The notes beneath the pieces were generated by a model. It made no database searches, was not told the DNA's origin, and saw only the letters and a list, made by a program, of their open reading frames with translations. Below, piece after piece: positions 1 to 8,395 of a DNA stretch of 39,335 nucleotides (positions are counted from its first letter, which is position 1; every line of letters begins with the position of its first letter). The DNA comes from Gemmatimonadota bacterium (GTDB lineage Bacteria; Gemmatimonadota; Gemmatimonadetes; Gemmatimonadales; GWC2-71-9). A program made the translations under genes and the position numbers. Location: NCBI GenBank assembly GCA_003222205.1, contig QHVC01000052.1, forward strand, positions 1 through 39,335. The letters are read 5' to 3'.

Positions 1-22
1 TGATCTTCTGCGCTTGCGCCAT
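1..22 (-). CDS. first codons of an unidentified gene running off the left edge
   Basis: An ATG at 22 on the minus strand opens a frame reading MAQAQKI before the window ends. A GGAGA Shine-Dalgarno-like sequence lies a few bases upstream of it, and the start is 11 bp after the cupin gene's stop, as expected for the next gene of the same operon. Seven residues are not enough to name a product. Confidence 0.4.
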
Positions 23-33
23 CGGTCTCCGGG

Positions 34-393
34 TTAGAGCCGCTCGAGGCGCTCCACGGTGCGCTCGTTGCGCACGTTGCCCGTGTTGAGCGTGGTCGCC
101 GGCTCGAACAGCATCACTTCCGCTTCGGTGTCCGCCACGGGCCGGTGCTCGACGCCGCGCGGCACGATGATGAACTCCCCCTGCTCCACCCACACGGCAC
201 GATCGCGGAATTCCATGCGGAAGCGGCCGCGCACCACGTAGAACAGCTCGTCCTCGGCGTCGTGGTGGTGCCAGAGGAACGGCCCCGCGAACTTGACGAG
301 CTTCACCTGCTGGCCGTTGAGCTCGCCCACGATCCGGGGCTGCCACTGGTCCCGGATGTGCGCCAGCTTGTCGGCCAGGTTCACTTTGTCCAT
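34..393 (-). CDS. small single-domain cupin protein
   Basis: This 119-residue protein is a one-domain cupin (double-stranded beta-helix). Metal-ligand motif 1 is visible around WHHHDAEDELFYVVRG (residues 41-56) and motif 2 around the GEFIIVPRGVEHRP segment, giving three His and a Glu for a divalent metal. Small stand-alone cupins include isomerases, dioxygenases and stress proteins, so the reaction cannot be named. I chose the ATG at 393: it overlaps the end of hisS by 13 bp and removes a long N-terminal shadow that is only hisS read out of frame. It is the penultimate visible gene of the hisS operon. Cytoplasmic; no signal peptide. Confidence 0.8.
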   Translation of the reverse strand: MDKVNLADKLAHIRDQWQPRIVGELNGQQVKLVKFAGPFLWHHHDAEDELFYVVRGRFRMEFRDRAVWVEQGEFIIVPRGVEHRPVADTEAEVMLFEPATTLNTGNVRNERTVERLERL

Positions 394-1670
394 CCGCCCT
401 CCTCCAGCTCCGCGAGCGGGACCGGCGTCTCCGTCCCCGCGCGCAGGTCGCGCACGACGGCGATCCCCGCTTTGCGCTCGTCGGGCCCGACGATCACCGC
501 CCGCGGGGCGCCTCGGGCCACGGCCAACTCGATCTGCTTGCGGACCGCCTGCGGCTTCAGAGCGTACTCGACGGCCAGGCCGCGGTCGCGGAACCGGTGT
601 GCGAGCCGGATGACCGGCAACACATCCTCCCCGCTCACCGCCACCAGGAAGGCGTCCAGCGCGGCCGGCGCGGGCACCGCGACCGCGCGCTCCTTGAGGA
701 GCTCGCCGAGCACCACGTCGCCCATCCCGAAGCCCGCGCACGGCAGATCGACGCCGGCGATTTGCTCGAGCAGATCATCGTAGCGGCCGCCGCCGCAGAT
801 CGCGCGCAGCGTCTTGCCCGTGTCGAACAGCTCGAACACGGTCCCCGTGTAGTAGGCCAGCCCGCGCACGATCGTCAGATCGACCTGGGCGAATGCGCCA
901 AGCCCCATCGCGTCGAGCGCGCCGCACACCTCCCGGAGCGGCTCCGCCGCGTCGGCGCCGCCCTGCACCTTCGCAAGCGCGGCGACGACCGCGTCGAGCC
1001 CCCGCAGCGAGGCCGTCTCCAGCACAGCCTTCGCCTGCGCCGTGGCGACGCCGGCCTGCACCAGCCGGGACTCGACCGCTGCTGGCTGCTCCCGCTCCGT
1101 CCGGTCGATCGCGCCGAACGCGATGGGAAGTTGGGCTTCCGTCAGCCCGCGCCCCAACAGCAGCGCCTTGAGCACCCGCCGGTCCGAGATCCGCGCCTGG
1201 ACGTGCTCGGGCCCGAACCCGAACGCGCGCAGGATGTCGACGGCGGCGGCGATCAGCTCGGCGTCGGCGAGCGGCCCGCCCTCGCCGATCAGGTCCATAT
1301 TGAGCTGGAAGTGCTCGCGCAGCCGGCCGCGTTGCTGCCGCTCGTAGCGGAACAGCTGCGGGATCGAGAACCAGCGGATCGGCTTCTTCAGCGCCTGCGC
1401 CCGCGCCCCCACCATGCGCGCCAGGGAGGGCGTCATCTCCGGGCGCAACGCCACGTCCCGATCCCCCTTGTCCCGAAAGGCGTACAGCTGCTGGACGATC
1501 TCCTCTCCGCTCTTCTGGGTGTAGAGGTCCAGCGGCTCCAGCGGCGGCCCGTCGTACTCCTCGAAGCCGTACCGCCGGGCGACGCTGCGCCAGGTAGCGA
1601 AAATGTGATTGCGGAGAGCGAGTGCGTCGGGATAGAAGTCGCGGAAACCGGGCAACGCTTTCCCTTGCAT
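381..1670 (-). CDS. hisS: histidyl-tRNA synthetase
   Basis: Class II aminoacyl-tRNA synthetase that charges tRNA-His. The 429-residue protein has motif 1 near the N terminus, motif 2 (RWFSIPQLFRYERQQRGR), the HisRS signature RGLAYYTGTVFE and a C-terminal anticodon-binding domain. The usual motif 3 ending in GxER reads GFGMGDVVL here, so the canonical motif-3 Arg is not in place. The segment resembles HisRS proteins I associate with Planctomycetes and FCB-group bacteria. I chose the ATG at 1670; two GTG codons lie just in front in frame. The gene starts 9 bp after folC stops, and its end overlaps the cupin start, so it is probably cotranscribed and translationally coupled. Confidence 0.95.
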   Translation of the reverse strand: MQGKALPGFRDFYPDALALRNHIFATWRSVARRYGFEEYDGPPLEPLDLYTQKSGEEIVQQLYAFRDKGDRDVALRPEMTPSLARMVGARAQALKKPIRWFSIPQLFRYERQQRGRLREHFQLNMDLIGEGGPLADAELIAAAVDILRAFGFGPEHVQARISDRRVLKALLLGRGLTEAQLPIAFGAIDRTEREQPAAVESRLVQAGVATAQAKAVLETASLRGLDAVVAALAKVQGGADAAEPLREVCGALDAMGLGAFAQVDLTIVRGLAYYTGTVFELFDTGKTLRAICGGGRYDDLLEQIAGVDLPCAGFGMGDVVLGELLKERAVAVPAPAALDAFLVAVSGEDVLPVIRLAHRFRDRGLAVEYALKPQAVRKQIELAVARGAPRAVIVGPDERKAGIAVVRDLRAGTETPVPLAELEEGGWTK

Positions 1671-1679
1671 CACCACAAT

Positions 1680-2945
1680 TTACGAAGGGGGCGCGAACGC
1701 GGGCAAGCGGGCCATCGCGTCGCCGACCGTGTGGAACGAGCCGGTGACGAGCACCGTCGCCGCGCCGTCCTGCACCAGCTCCAACGCACGGCCGAAGTCC
1801 GATTCGAACAACACCGGCTGGCCGATGACGCGCTCGGTGGTCCAGCCTCCCAGATCCTCGACGACCCAGCGCTGCGCGACCGGCACCGTGGGCGCGACCG
1901 TCAGCACCAATCGGTCGACTTCCGGCAGCAGCCGTTCGAGCATCGGCCGCCATTCCTTGTCGTTGCGGATGCCCACGAGCGCGTGCAGCGGGCGCAGCGG
2001 GCGCTCCTCGCGCAGCGCCGCGACGAGCACCTCCATCCCATCGGGGTTGTGCGCGACGTCGAAGATCCAGCGGCCGCCCGCCGCGCCCCCCGATCCCCCT
2101 GCTCCCCCCCGGACGTCGAACCGCCCCGCGATCGTCGCGGCCGCGAACCCCGCCGGGATGTCCTCACCGACCGGGCCGAACGGCGCGGGGAGGGCATTCA
2201 GCGCCGCGAGGGCGACCCACGCGTTGTGCCACTGGTGCGGCCCTTTGAGGCCCAGCCGGGCGCCCGGTGGCGGCGGCCGGCGCGTGTCCACCAACACGAT
2301 CGGCCGGGCGCCGCGGGCCTCGGCCTCCTCGACCAGCACCCGGCGGATCTCCGGATTCGGCTCGCCCGTGACGAACGGGACGTCCGGCTTGGCGATCCCG
2401 GCTTTCTCTCGCGCGATCCCGGCGAGTGTCGACCCCAGGTAGTCGGTGTGCTCCAGCGCGATCTTCGTCACCACGCTGGCGAGCGGCGTGATGACGTTGG
2501 TCGCGTCCAACCGCCCGCCCAGACCGACCTCGATCACGGCGATGTCCACACCCCGCGCCGCCAGGTCCGCGAAGGCGATGACGGTCGTCGCTTCGAAGAA
2601 GCTCGCGTCAAGGCGCTCGATCTCACCCTGGAGTCGCTCGGTCCACGCCGCGAACGCCTCCTCGCTCAGCGGTTCGCCGTCGACGGTGACCCGCTCGCAT
2701 ACGGACACAAGGTGGGGTGACGTGTACACCCCCACGCGGAATCCCCGCGCGCCGAGGGCGGCGGCAAGGAAGGCGCAGGTCGAGCCCTTGCCGTTGGTAC
2801 CGCCGACGTGGATGGCCGGGAAGGCTCGCTCGGGGTTCCCGAGCGCGGCGAGGAGCCCCCGCGTCGGTTCGAGGCTCCATTTGATGCGGCCGGCTTGTCG
2901 GGAAAAGAGAAAGCGGCAGGCGTCCGCGAAGGACAGCCCGCTCAG
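1680..2945 (-). CDS. folC: bifunctional folylpolyglutamate/dihydrofolate synthase, apparent CTG start
   Basis: Mur-ligase-family enzyme that adds glutamate to dihydropteroate or folates. The ATP-binding loop GTNGKGST is at about residues 49-56, followed by VGVYTSPHL, then GRLDATNVITP and, in the C-terminal domain, FDVAHNPDGM. The whole N-terminal domain, including the P-loop, lies upstream of the first GTG (2735), so a start there would give a dead enzyme. The frame is open back to 3047 without any ATG, GTG or TTG. A CTG at 2945 overlaps the accD stop (CTGA) and has GAGG seven bases upstream, giving the normal family length of about 421 residues. A second CTG is at 2936. A G-rich in-frame insert at 2086-2110 codes a Gly-rich loop. 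Confidence 0.9.
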   Translation of the reverse strand: MSGLSFADACRFLFSRQAGRIKWSLEPTRGLLAALGNPERAFPAIHVGGTNGKGSTCAFLAAALGARGFRVGVYTSPHLVSVCERVTVDGEPLSEEAFAAWTERLQGEIERLDASFFEATTVIAFADLAARGVDIAVIEVGLGGRLDATNVITPLASVVTKIALEHTDYLGSTLAGIAREKAGIAKPDVPFVTGEPNPEIRRVLVEEAEARGARPIVLVDTRRPPPPGARLGLKGPHQWHNAWVALAALNALPAPFGPVGEDIPAGFAAATIAGRFDVRGGAGGSGGAAGGRWIFDVAHNPDGMEVLVAALREERPLRPLHALVGIRNDKEWRPMLERLLPEVDRLVLTVAPTVPVAQRWVVEDLGGWTTERVIGQPVLFESDFGRALELVQDGAATVLVTGSFHTVGDAMARLPAFAPPS

Positions 2946-3799
2946 TCGGCGGCCTCGACGGGTCGGCGGCCGGCCATGTGGCGCAGCAGCTGGGCGGTCG
3001 TGTCGCGGAGCTCGCCGCGCGGGACCACCATGTCCACCATCCCGTGCTCAACCAGGAACTCCGCCGTCTGGAACCCTTCGGGCAGGTCCTGCCCGATCGT
3101 CTGCTTGATGACGCGCGGCCCTGCGAAGCCGACCACCGCCCCCGGCTCCGCGATGATGACGTCCCCCTGCATCGCGTAGGAGGCCGACACGCCGCCCGTG
3201 GTCGGGTTCGTCAGGATCGAGATGAAGGGGATGCCCTTGCGGGCCAGCTCCGCGATGACGACGGATGTCTTGGCCATCTGCATCAGGGACAGCGCCCCTT
3301 CCTGCATCCGGGCGCCGCCGGAAGCGGACACGATCATCAACGGGATCCCTTTCTCCGCCGAGCGTTGCGCCAGCCGGGCGACCTTCTCCCCCACGACCGA
3401 GCCCATCGATCCGCCCATGAAGGCGAAGTCCATGACCGCGAGGTTGACGGGCTGGCCGTGGAGCCGGGCATACCCGGTGCGCACGGCGTCCAGCTCTCCG
3501 GCCTTCTTGTACGCCACCTGCACGCGATCCTTGTAACTCTCGAAGGCCAATGGGTCGGCCGAGCGGAGCTTAACGTCCAGCTCGTGCCAGGACCCCTCGT
3601 CCACCAGCACGTCGATGTATTCCTGGGCGGAGATACGACGGTGGTGCCCGCACTTGGGGCAGACACTAAGCGCCTGGACGAAGCGCTCTTTGATATCGAT
3701 ATGGCCGCACTCATCGCACTTCTCCCAGGCGTCGGCTGGAATCTCCAGCTTCACCCGTTCGGAGCTGCGCGGCTTGCGCTCTTTCTTAAACCATGCCAT
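2942..3799 (-). CDS. accD: acetyl-CoA carboxylase carboxyltransferase subunit beta
   Basis: Beta half of the carboxyltransferase that moves CO2 from carboxybiotin to acetyl-CoA, the first committed step of fatty acid synthesis. The N-terminal zinc ribbon is clear (CDECGH and CPKCGH). The crotonase-like core carries SASGGARMQEGALSLMQM and the oxyanion-hole segment TNPTTGGVSASYAM. I chose the ATG that gives MAWFKKERK, which matches the family N terminus; an ATG three codons earlier is also possible. Length 285 residues, normal. No accA is in the window. The biotin carboxylase and carrier encoded at 27673-30961 could serve this complex as well. Its stop overlaps the folC start. Confidence 0.96.
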   Translation of the reverse strand: MAWFKKERKPRSSERVKLEIPADAWEKCDECGHIDIKERFVQALSVCPKCGHHRRISAQEYIDVLVDEGSWHELDVKLRSADPLAFESYKDRVQVAYKKAGELDAVRTGYARLHGQPVNLAVMDFAFMGGSMGSVVGEKVARLAQRSAEKGIPLMIVSASGGARMQEGALSLMQMAKTSVVIAELARKGIPFISILTNPTTGGVSASYAMQGDVIIAEPGAVVGFAGPRVIKQTIGQDLPEGFQTAEFLVEHGMVDMVVPRGELRDTTAQLLRHMAGRRPVEAAD

Positions 3800-3880
3800 T
3801 CGTGGCATAAGGGGGTCGGGAAAGGGCACAATTTGAGAGTGCCCATCCCACTGCGCCAGCCCCGATCCCGCAACTCCTTG

Positions 3881-5128
3881 TCAACGCTCAGTATAGCCGG
3901 ACAGGCGCGATTCCCATGCGACCCGCAGCGCGACGCCGATCGCGGCGCAGCAGGTGACCAGGAAGGACCCGCCGTAGGAGAAGAACGGCAGCGGAATGCC
4001 CGTGATAGGCAGGAGATTCACCGTCATGCCCACGTTCTCGACGATGTGCGTGAACAACATCCCCGTGATGCCGAACACGACGAGACTGGAGAACTGGTCG
4101 GTGGCGCGGCGGGCGATGCGCAGCAGCACCAGGATCAGGGTAATGAACAGGGTCAGGGCGGCGACCACGCCGACGAAGCCGAGCTCCTCTCCGACCACGG
4201 AGAAGATGAAATCCGTGTGCTGCGCGGGCAGGAAGGCGAGCCGCTTCTGCGACCCCAGCGTGTACCCTTTCCCCAGGAATCCCCCCGACCCGATGGCAAC
4301 CCGCGACTGGATCACGTGCCACCCCGTGGCCCGGGGATCCACCAGCGGGTTCAGGAACGCGAGCACCCGGTTCTGCTGATAGGGGGCGAGCGATCGCCAG
4401 AACGGGAGCGCTACGACGCCCATGATGAGGTTGGCCGTCACGACCGCGACGGCCTCCCACAGGTAAATGCGCCACCATAACACCAGGCCCAGAATGAGGA
4501 GGAACCACGCTCCCCACGCTGCCGTGGAGAACGCGAGGATCAACCCTACCGCCGGCGAGACGAGCAGCAGCAGGAGCGCCGGGCGTGTCCCCACCCAATA
4601 CAGCATCGCGAACAGGATGGCGACGAACACGATCGCGCTTCCCAGATCGTGCTGGGCCCAGACGAGGAGGAAGGGAACGAGGACGATGACGCCCGGCGTC
4701 ATGAGCTCGCGCATGGTGGCCGGGGGCGAGCGGCGGTCCGCCGCCCAGCGGGCGACCATCAACACGACCGCCAGCTTGGCGAGCTCGGCGGGCTGGAGCC
4801 GGAACGGCCCGCCGAGGACGATCCACGACTTCGTACCGGCCGCCGTCCCCGCGCCGGTCCCGATCACCAGCGTCAGGAGCAGCAGGAACAGCGCGCCCCC
4901 GTACACGTACGGCGCCGCCCATTCGACGAGGCGGGGAGACGCGCGGAACACCAGCCCCGCCAGGACCGCCCCCAGGACGAGAAACGCGATCTGGCGTTGC
5001 CAGATCGTCGTCACCTGGGTGGGCACGTCCGTCTGCCCGGCGGAATACAGGGCGGCGAGCCCGAACAGGGCGAGCGCCACCGTCACGCCGAGCAGCGGCC
5101 TATCGAGTTCGCGAACGCGGTTGAACAT
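3881..5128 (-). CDS. rodA: RodA, SEDS peptidoglycan glycosyltransferase
   Basis: Integral membrane SEDS protein that polymerises lipid II into glycan strands for side-wall elongation, working with PBP2. About ten membrane segments are visible in 415 residues. Conserved family stretches include GTKSWIVLG, the QHDLGSA loop (Asp161), LAFLPAQHTDFIFSVVGEELG and the C-terminal GIPLPFFSYGGS. The start overlaps the end of mrdA by 29 bp, immediately after that gene's 15-bp repeats, and lacks an obvious Shine-Dalgarno sequence, so translation probably depends on coupling to mrdA. Confined to the inner membrane as part of the elongasome with MreBCD encoded upstream. Confidence 0.96.
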   Translation of the reverse strand: MFNRVRELDRPLLGVTVALALFGLAALYSAGQTDVPTQVTTIWQRQIAFLVLGAVLAGLVFRASPRLVEWAAPYVYGGALFLLLLTLVIGTGAGTAAGTKSWIVLGGPFRLQPAELAKLAVVLMVARWAADRRSPPATMRELMTPGVIVLVPFLLVWAQHDLGSAIVFVAILFAMLYWVGTRPALLLLLVSPAVGLILAFSTAAWGAWFLLILGLVLWWRIYLWEAVAVVTANLIMGVVALPFWRSLAPYQQNRVLAFLNPLVDPRATGWHVIQSRVAIGSGGFLGKGYTLGSQKRLAFLPAQHTDFIFSVVGEELGFVGVVAALTLFITLILVLLRIARRATDQFSSLVVFGITGMLFTHIVENVGMTVNLLPITGIPLPFFSYGGSFLVTCCAAIGVALRVAWESRLSGYTER

Positions 5129-7031
5129 GAGTGGTATCGCGCGGGAGCGTGTCCCGCGGGAGAGTATCGCGCGGCAGCGTGTCGCGTCCCGTCGTGTCCG
5201 GGAGCGCGGGCAGGATCTGCACTTCGTGCGGCGCGGTGTCCGCCGGGAGCACGATCTTGTACTCCGACGCTTCGGTGGTATCGGCGCCGAGATAGCGGGC
5301 GATGACCCGGGCCACGAGCGGCGCCACGTACGGACCCTCGCGCGCGAACTCGATGATGGCGCCGACCACGATCTCCGGCTTGTCCGCCGGCGCGAAGCCG
5401 ATGAACCATCCGTGATTCGGGCCGTGAGGATTCTGCGCGGTCCCCGTCTTCCCGGCGATGACGATCGAGCCGAGTTGTGCGCCGCGGGCCGTCCCGCGCT
5501 GCACCACGCTGATCATCGCCTGGCGCAGGCCGGCGAGTTGCTCCGGCGCCAGGTCGAGCGCGGCGGCGGGACCCTCGGCGGGGTGCACGACGTAGGGCGG
5601 GCGGGCGCGCCCGTCACTGGCGAGCATCTGGTAGAGCCGGAGCATGCTGGCCAGCGTCTGAGCGTTCTCGCCCTGCCCGATGGCGAGGTTCAGCACCACC
5701 GCCGAGGTCCAGCCCCGGGGCCCGTAGAGGCGGTCGAAGTACTCCGTGCCCGACGGGAATTCCGGCGGCGACTCGCCGGGGAGGTCGATGCCAGTGCGGG
5801 TGCGGAACCCCCACCCGTTGGCGTCCTCGAGCAGCGACGTGAGCCCGAGTTTGATGCCGAGCTGGTAGAAGTAGACGTCGCAGCTCTGGGTGATCGCCTC
5901 CTGTAACGTCAGCTCGCCGTGCCCTTGCGCCATCCAGCACCGGAAGAATCGGTTGCCGAACTGGAGCCCGCCGCGACACGCGATCGGCATGCGCGTGTGG
6001 AGCGTCACGATCCCGCGCTTCAACGCCATGGCCGCCATGGCCAACTTCCACGTCGAGCCCGGCGGGTAGCGCGCCTGAATCGCGCGGTCCAGCAGCGGAT
6101 GCGCCGGACTCTCGCTCAGCAACCGCCAGTAGCTGGGATCGACGCCGCCGACGAAACGGTTGGGGTCGAAGCCGGGCGCGCTGTAGAGCGCCAGGACCTC
6201 ACCGGTGTTGGGGTTCAGGGCCATCACCGCGCCGCGCTGGCCCGCCGGGAAGATCCTCGCGATGTAGCGCTGGAGGTCGAGATCGATCGTCGTGTGCACG
6301 GCCTCGCCCGCCTCGGGGCGCAGCCTGGTCGACGACGCCGCGTCGCGCACGACGTGTCCCAGCGCGCTCACCTCCACGAAGCGCACGCCGTCGGCGCCCC
6401 GCAGCGAGTCGTCATACTGGCGCTCGAGGCCGTCCCGCCCGACCTGGGCTCCGGGGCGCAGTCCGGAGCGCTGGCCCAGCTCCTGCTCGGTCACCTCGCC
6501 CACGTTGCCGAGCAGATGCGCGGCGACGCCGCTGTCGGGATAGTAGCGCTTGGGCTCGGTCTGGATAACGAGACCCGGCACGAGAAGCCGGCGCTCTTCC
6601 AACTGCGACACCACGGGGAACGGCGCGTCGGCCATGACCAGCGCGGGCTGGTAGGGCGCGCGGCGGAACCGCGCGACCACGCGCTCGATCCCCGCGCTGT
6701 CCAGTCGGACGAGCGGCGCGACGCGCTCCAACCGGGTGCGCAGGCTCGCGATCTGCGCGTCGAGAGTCGGCTCCGCGCCGGGCAGCAGCGACACGGTGTA
6801 CCCGGGCACGTTGTCGGCGAGCACCCGCCCGTTGCGGTCGGTGATGATCCCGCGCGGCGCGGGGAGGATGATCGGCCGCAGGCGGTTGGTCTCGGACTGC
6901 AGTTTGAACCTGCCGTGCTCCAGAATCTGCGTGCGGAAGAACCCGACGCCGATCACCACGAAGGCACCCCACACCAGGGCGTGGGCGACGCGCAGGCGGC
7001 GGTCGAGCAGGTAGGGGTGGAATGAATTCAC
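5100..7031 (-). CDS. mrdA: penicillin-binding protein 2, elongation-specific transpeptidase
   Basis: Class B PBP that cross-links peptidoglycan during rod elongation. One N-terminal membrane anchor (about residues 14-34) precedes the dimerisation domain (starting APRGIITDRNGRVLADNVPG) and the transpeptidase domain. The serine motif is PPGSTWK (Ser326, Lys329), the SxD motif SCD is at 383-385 and KTGTA starts at 528. The GTG at 7031 was chosen: it overlaps the mreD stop as GTGA, and everything upstream is mreD out of frame. Total 643 residues. The extreme C terminus carries RDTLP repeated three times plus RDTT, coded by a 15-bp tandem repeat and lying beyond the catalytic domain; the family does not require such a tail. 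Confidence 0.96.
   Translation of the reverse strand: MNSFHPYLLDRRLRVAHALVWGAFVVIGVGFFRTQILEHGRFKLQSETNRLRPIILPAPRGIITDRNGRVLADNVPGYTVSLLPGAEPTLDAQIASLRTRLERVAPLVRLDSAGIERVVARFRRAPYQPALVMADAPFPVVSQLEERRLLVPGLVIQTEPKRYYPDSGVAAHLLGNVGEVTEQELGQRSGLRPGAQVGRDGLERQYDDSLRGADGVRFVEVSALGHVVRDAASSTRLRPEAGEAVHTTIDLDLQRYIARIFPAGQRGAVMALNPNTGEVLALYSAPGFDPNRFVGGVDPSYWRLLSESPAHPLLDRAIQARYPPGSTWKLAMAAMALKRGIVTLHTRMPIACRGGLQFGNRFFRCWMAQGHGELTLQEAITQSCDVYFYQLGIKLGLTSLLEDANGWGFRTRTGIDLPGESPPEFPSGTEYFDRLYGPRGWTSAVVLNLAIGQGENAQTLASMLRLYQMLASDGRARPPYVVHPAEGPAAALDLAPEQLAGLRQAMISVVQRGTARGAQLGSIVIAGKTGTAQNPHGPNHGWFIGFAPADKPEIVVGAIIEFAREGPYVAPLVARVIARYLGADTTEASEYKIVLPADTAPHEVQILPALPDTTGRDTLPRDTLPRDTLPRDTTHVQPRSRTR
5133..5186 (-). 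repeat. 15-bp tandem repeat coding the RDTLP tail of PBP2
   Basis: Three consecutive 15-bp units (5172-5186, 5157-5171, 5142-5156) and a partial fourth each encode RDTLP, with synonymous differences between copies (GAC/GAT, ACG/ACT, CTG/CTC). The copies are therefore not brand-new slippage products. The array ends five bases before the rodA ATG. Confidence 0.9.
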
Positions 7032-7525
7032 GCTTCCCTCACCCTCACGTGGACCCAGCGCCGGAACACCCACAGGACGACCACGCCGGTGACCGCGGTC
7101 GTCAGGCCCTGGAGCGGCGACCACACCAATAGCTCCCAGCCGAGCTGCCCGCCCCGCAACTTCCCCGACGCGAGGGCGATCACCAGGTTGCGCACCCACG
7201 TCCCGCAGAAGAACAGGCAGGCGTTCACGAACAGATTCTCGGCGAAGAACACAGCCTTACCCCAGGCCGAGAGATAACCGACCACGGTGGTCGCGAGCGC
7301 GCCCGCGCCGAAGCTCGCCGGCGTCAGGGCGTCGCGCAGCAAACCGACCACGAAGCCCGCCGCTGCCGCCTTCCCCGGCTGGGTGCGGATCGTATAGATG
7401 AGGAGGGCGAGCAGCAGGAAATCGGGGGCCGTGCGCTGGTCGCCCAGCCGGCTGCGCACCGTGAACTCCAGCGCCGCGAGCAGCGCCAGAACGAAGTAGA
7501 ACCGGTACTTATCGGTGCGCCTCAC
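7028..7525 (-). CDS. mreD: rod shape-determining protein MreD
   Basis: Small inner-membrane protein (165 residues, about five hydrophobic segments) of the elongasome, linking MreC to the cytoplasmic MreB filament and to PBP2/RodA. The family is poorly conserved in sequence. The identification rests on size, membrane pattern (for example DFLLLALLIYTIRTQPGKAAAAGF, here cut short, and a GLLRDALTP segment typical of MreD) and on its position between mreC and mrdA. Starts by ATGA overlap with mreC and ends by GTGA overlap with mrdA. Confidence 0.93.
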   Translation of the reverse strand: MRRTDKYRFYFVLALLAALEFTVRSRLGDQRTAPDFLLLALLIYTIRTQPGKAAAAGFVVGLLRDALTPASFGAGALATTVVGYLSAWGKAVFFAENLFVNACLFFCGTWVRNLVIALASGKLRGGQLGWELLVWSPLQGLTTAVTGVVVLWVFRRWVHVRVREA

Positions 7526-8391
7526 GGCGGGGTCCTCCCGCCGGCAGACGCCGTGTCCGTCTTGAAGGCGTTGCGAAGATCCCCGCTGCCGCGAGCCCCC
7601 AAGAGCACCATCACGTGGGTCACGGCGCTGGGATGGACGGCGGGCCGTACCAGGTAGGTGCGCTCCCAGCCTTCGGTTTCACCGGCCACGCCGATCACCG
7701 TCCCGAGCGGGATGCCCCGCGGGAAAACCCCGCCCAGCCCGGACGTGAAGATCGGCGTGCCCACGGGCACGAGCTGGCGATAGGGCACGCCCTGCAGCTC
7801 CAAGAGCCACACCCCCGGACCCTCGGTGCCGTGCGGCGCCACGATCCCGTACACACTGCCGTCAGCCGCCATCGCGCTGGCCCGGAACTCGAGGTTCGCC
7901 CACGTCACGACGACGCTGGTCCGGGCGTCGACCGTGGACACGAGGCCGATCAGCCCCTCGGGGCTGACCACGGCCGCCAACGGCCGGACGCCCTCCCGCC
8001 GTCCCGCCGAGATCACCAGCGCCAGCGGGTCGGTGGGCGCCGCCTGGTGCAGCACCTCGGCCGGCGCGTAGCCGCTGGCCAACCGTTGGCCCAACCCCAG
8101 CAGGCCCCGCAGCCGCTCGTTCTCGGCGCGGAGCTCGGGGAGGAAGGTGGCTGCAAGGGCCGACGAATCGCGCTGGGCCGTAATCGCGTCAAAGCGCGAG
8201 CGGGAGGTCCGGAGCAGCTCCGATTCGCGCTGCAGCTGGAGGAGCGGGGCGAGGATGGTCTGCCGCATCACGCTGGCGATGGGGTCCCGCCACGCCGGGG
8301 GCAGGCTCATCGCGGTGAGCGACAGGCCGAGGCACCCGAGGAAGACGAGCGTATCCACCCGCGAGGTGTAGCGATCCGCTCCGAGCGCCAT
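7522..8391 (-). CDS. mreC: rod shape-determining protein MreC
   Basis: Periplasmic scaffold protein anchored by one N-terminal membrane segment (about residues 15-30). It is followed by a coiled coil (residues about 45-98, ending ELRAENERLRGLLGL) and the beta-rich MreC domain (motifs LVISAGRREGVRPLAAV, GLIGLVS, FTSGLGGVFPRGIPLGTV). It binds PBP2 and positions the elongasome. 289 residues, normal. The C-terminal tail from about residue 265 is low-complexity. Four bases separate it from mreB upstream; it overlaps mreD by ATGA. Confidence 0.95.
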   Translation of the reverse strand: MALGADRYTSRVDTLVFLGCLGLSLTAMSLPPAWRDPIASVMRQTILAPLLQLQRESELLRTSRSRFDAITAQRDSSALAATFLPELRAENERLRGLLGLGQRLASGYAPAEVLHQAAPTDPLALVISAGRREGVRPLAAVVSPEGLIGLVSTVDARTSVVVTWANLEFRASAMAADGSVYGIVAPHGTEGPGVWLLELQGVPYRQLVPVGTPIFTSGLGGVFPRGIPLGTVIGVAGETEGWERTYLVRPAVHPSAVTHVMVLLGARGSGDLRNAFKTDTASAGGRTPP

Positions 8392-8395
8392 GCGA

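Noticed and set aside
3830-3884. TTGACA on the minus strand over the rodA stop, considered as an accD promoter
   Set aside because: No acceptable -10 is found 16-18 bases downstream, and the hexamer is explained by the coding end of rodA.
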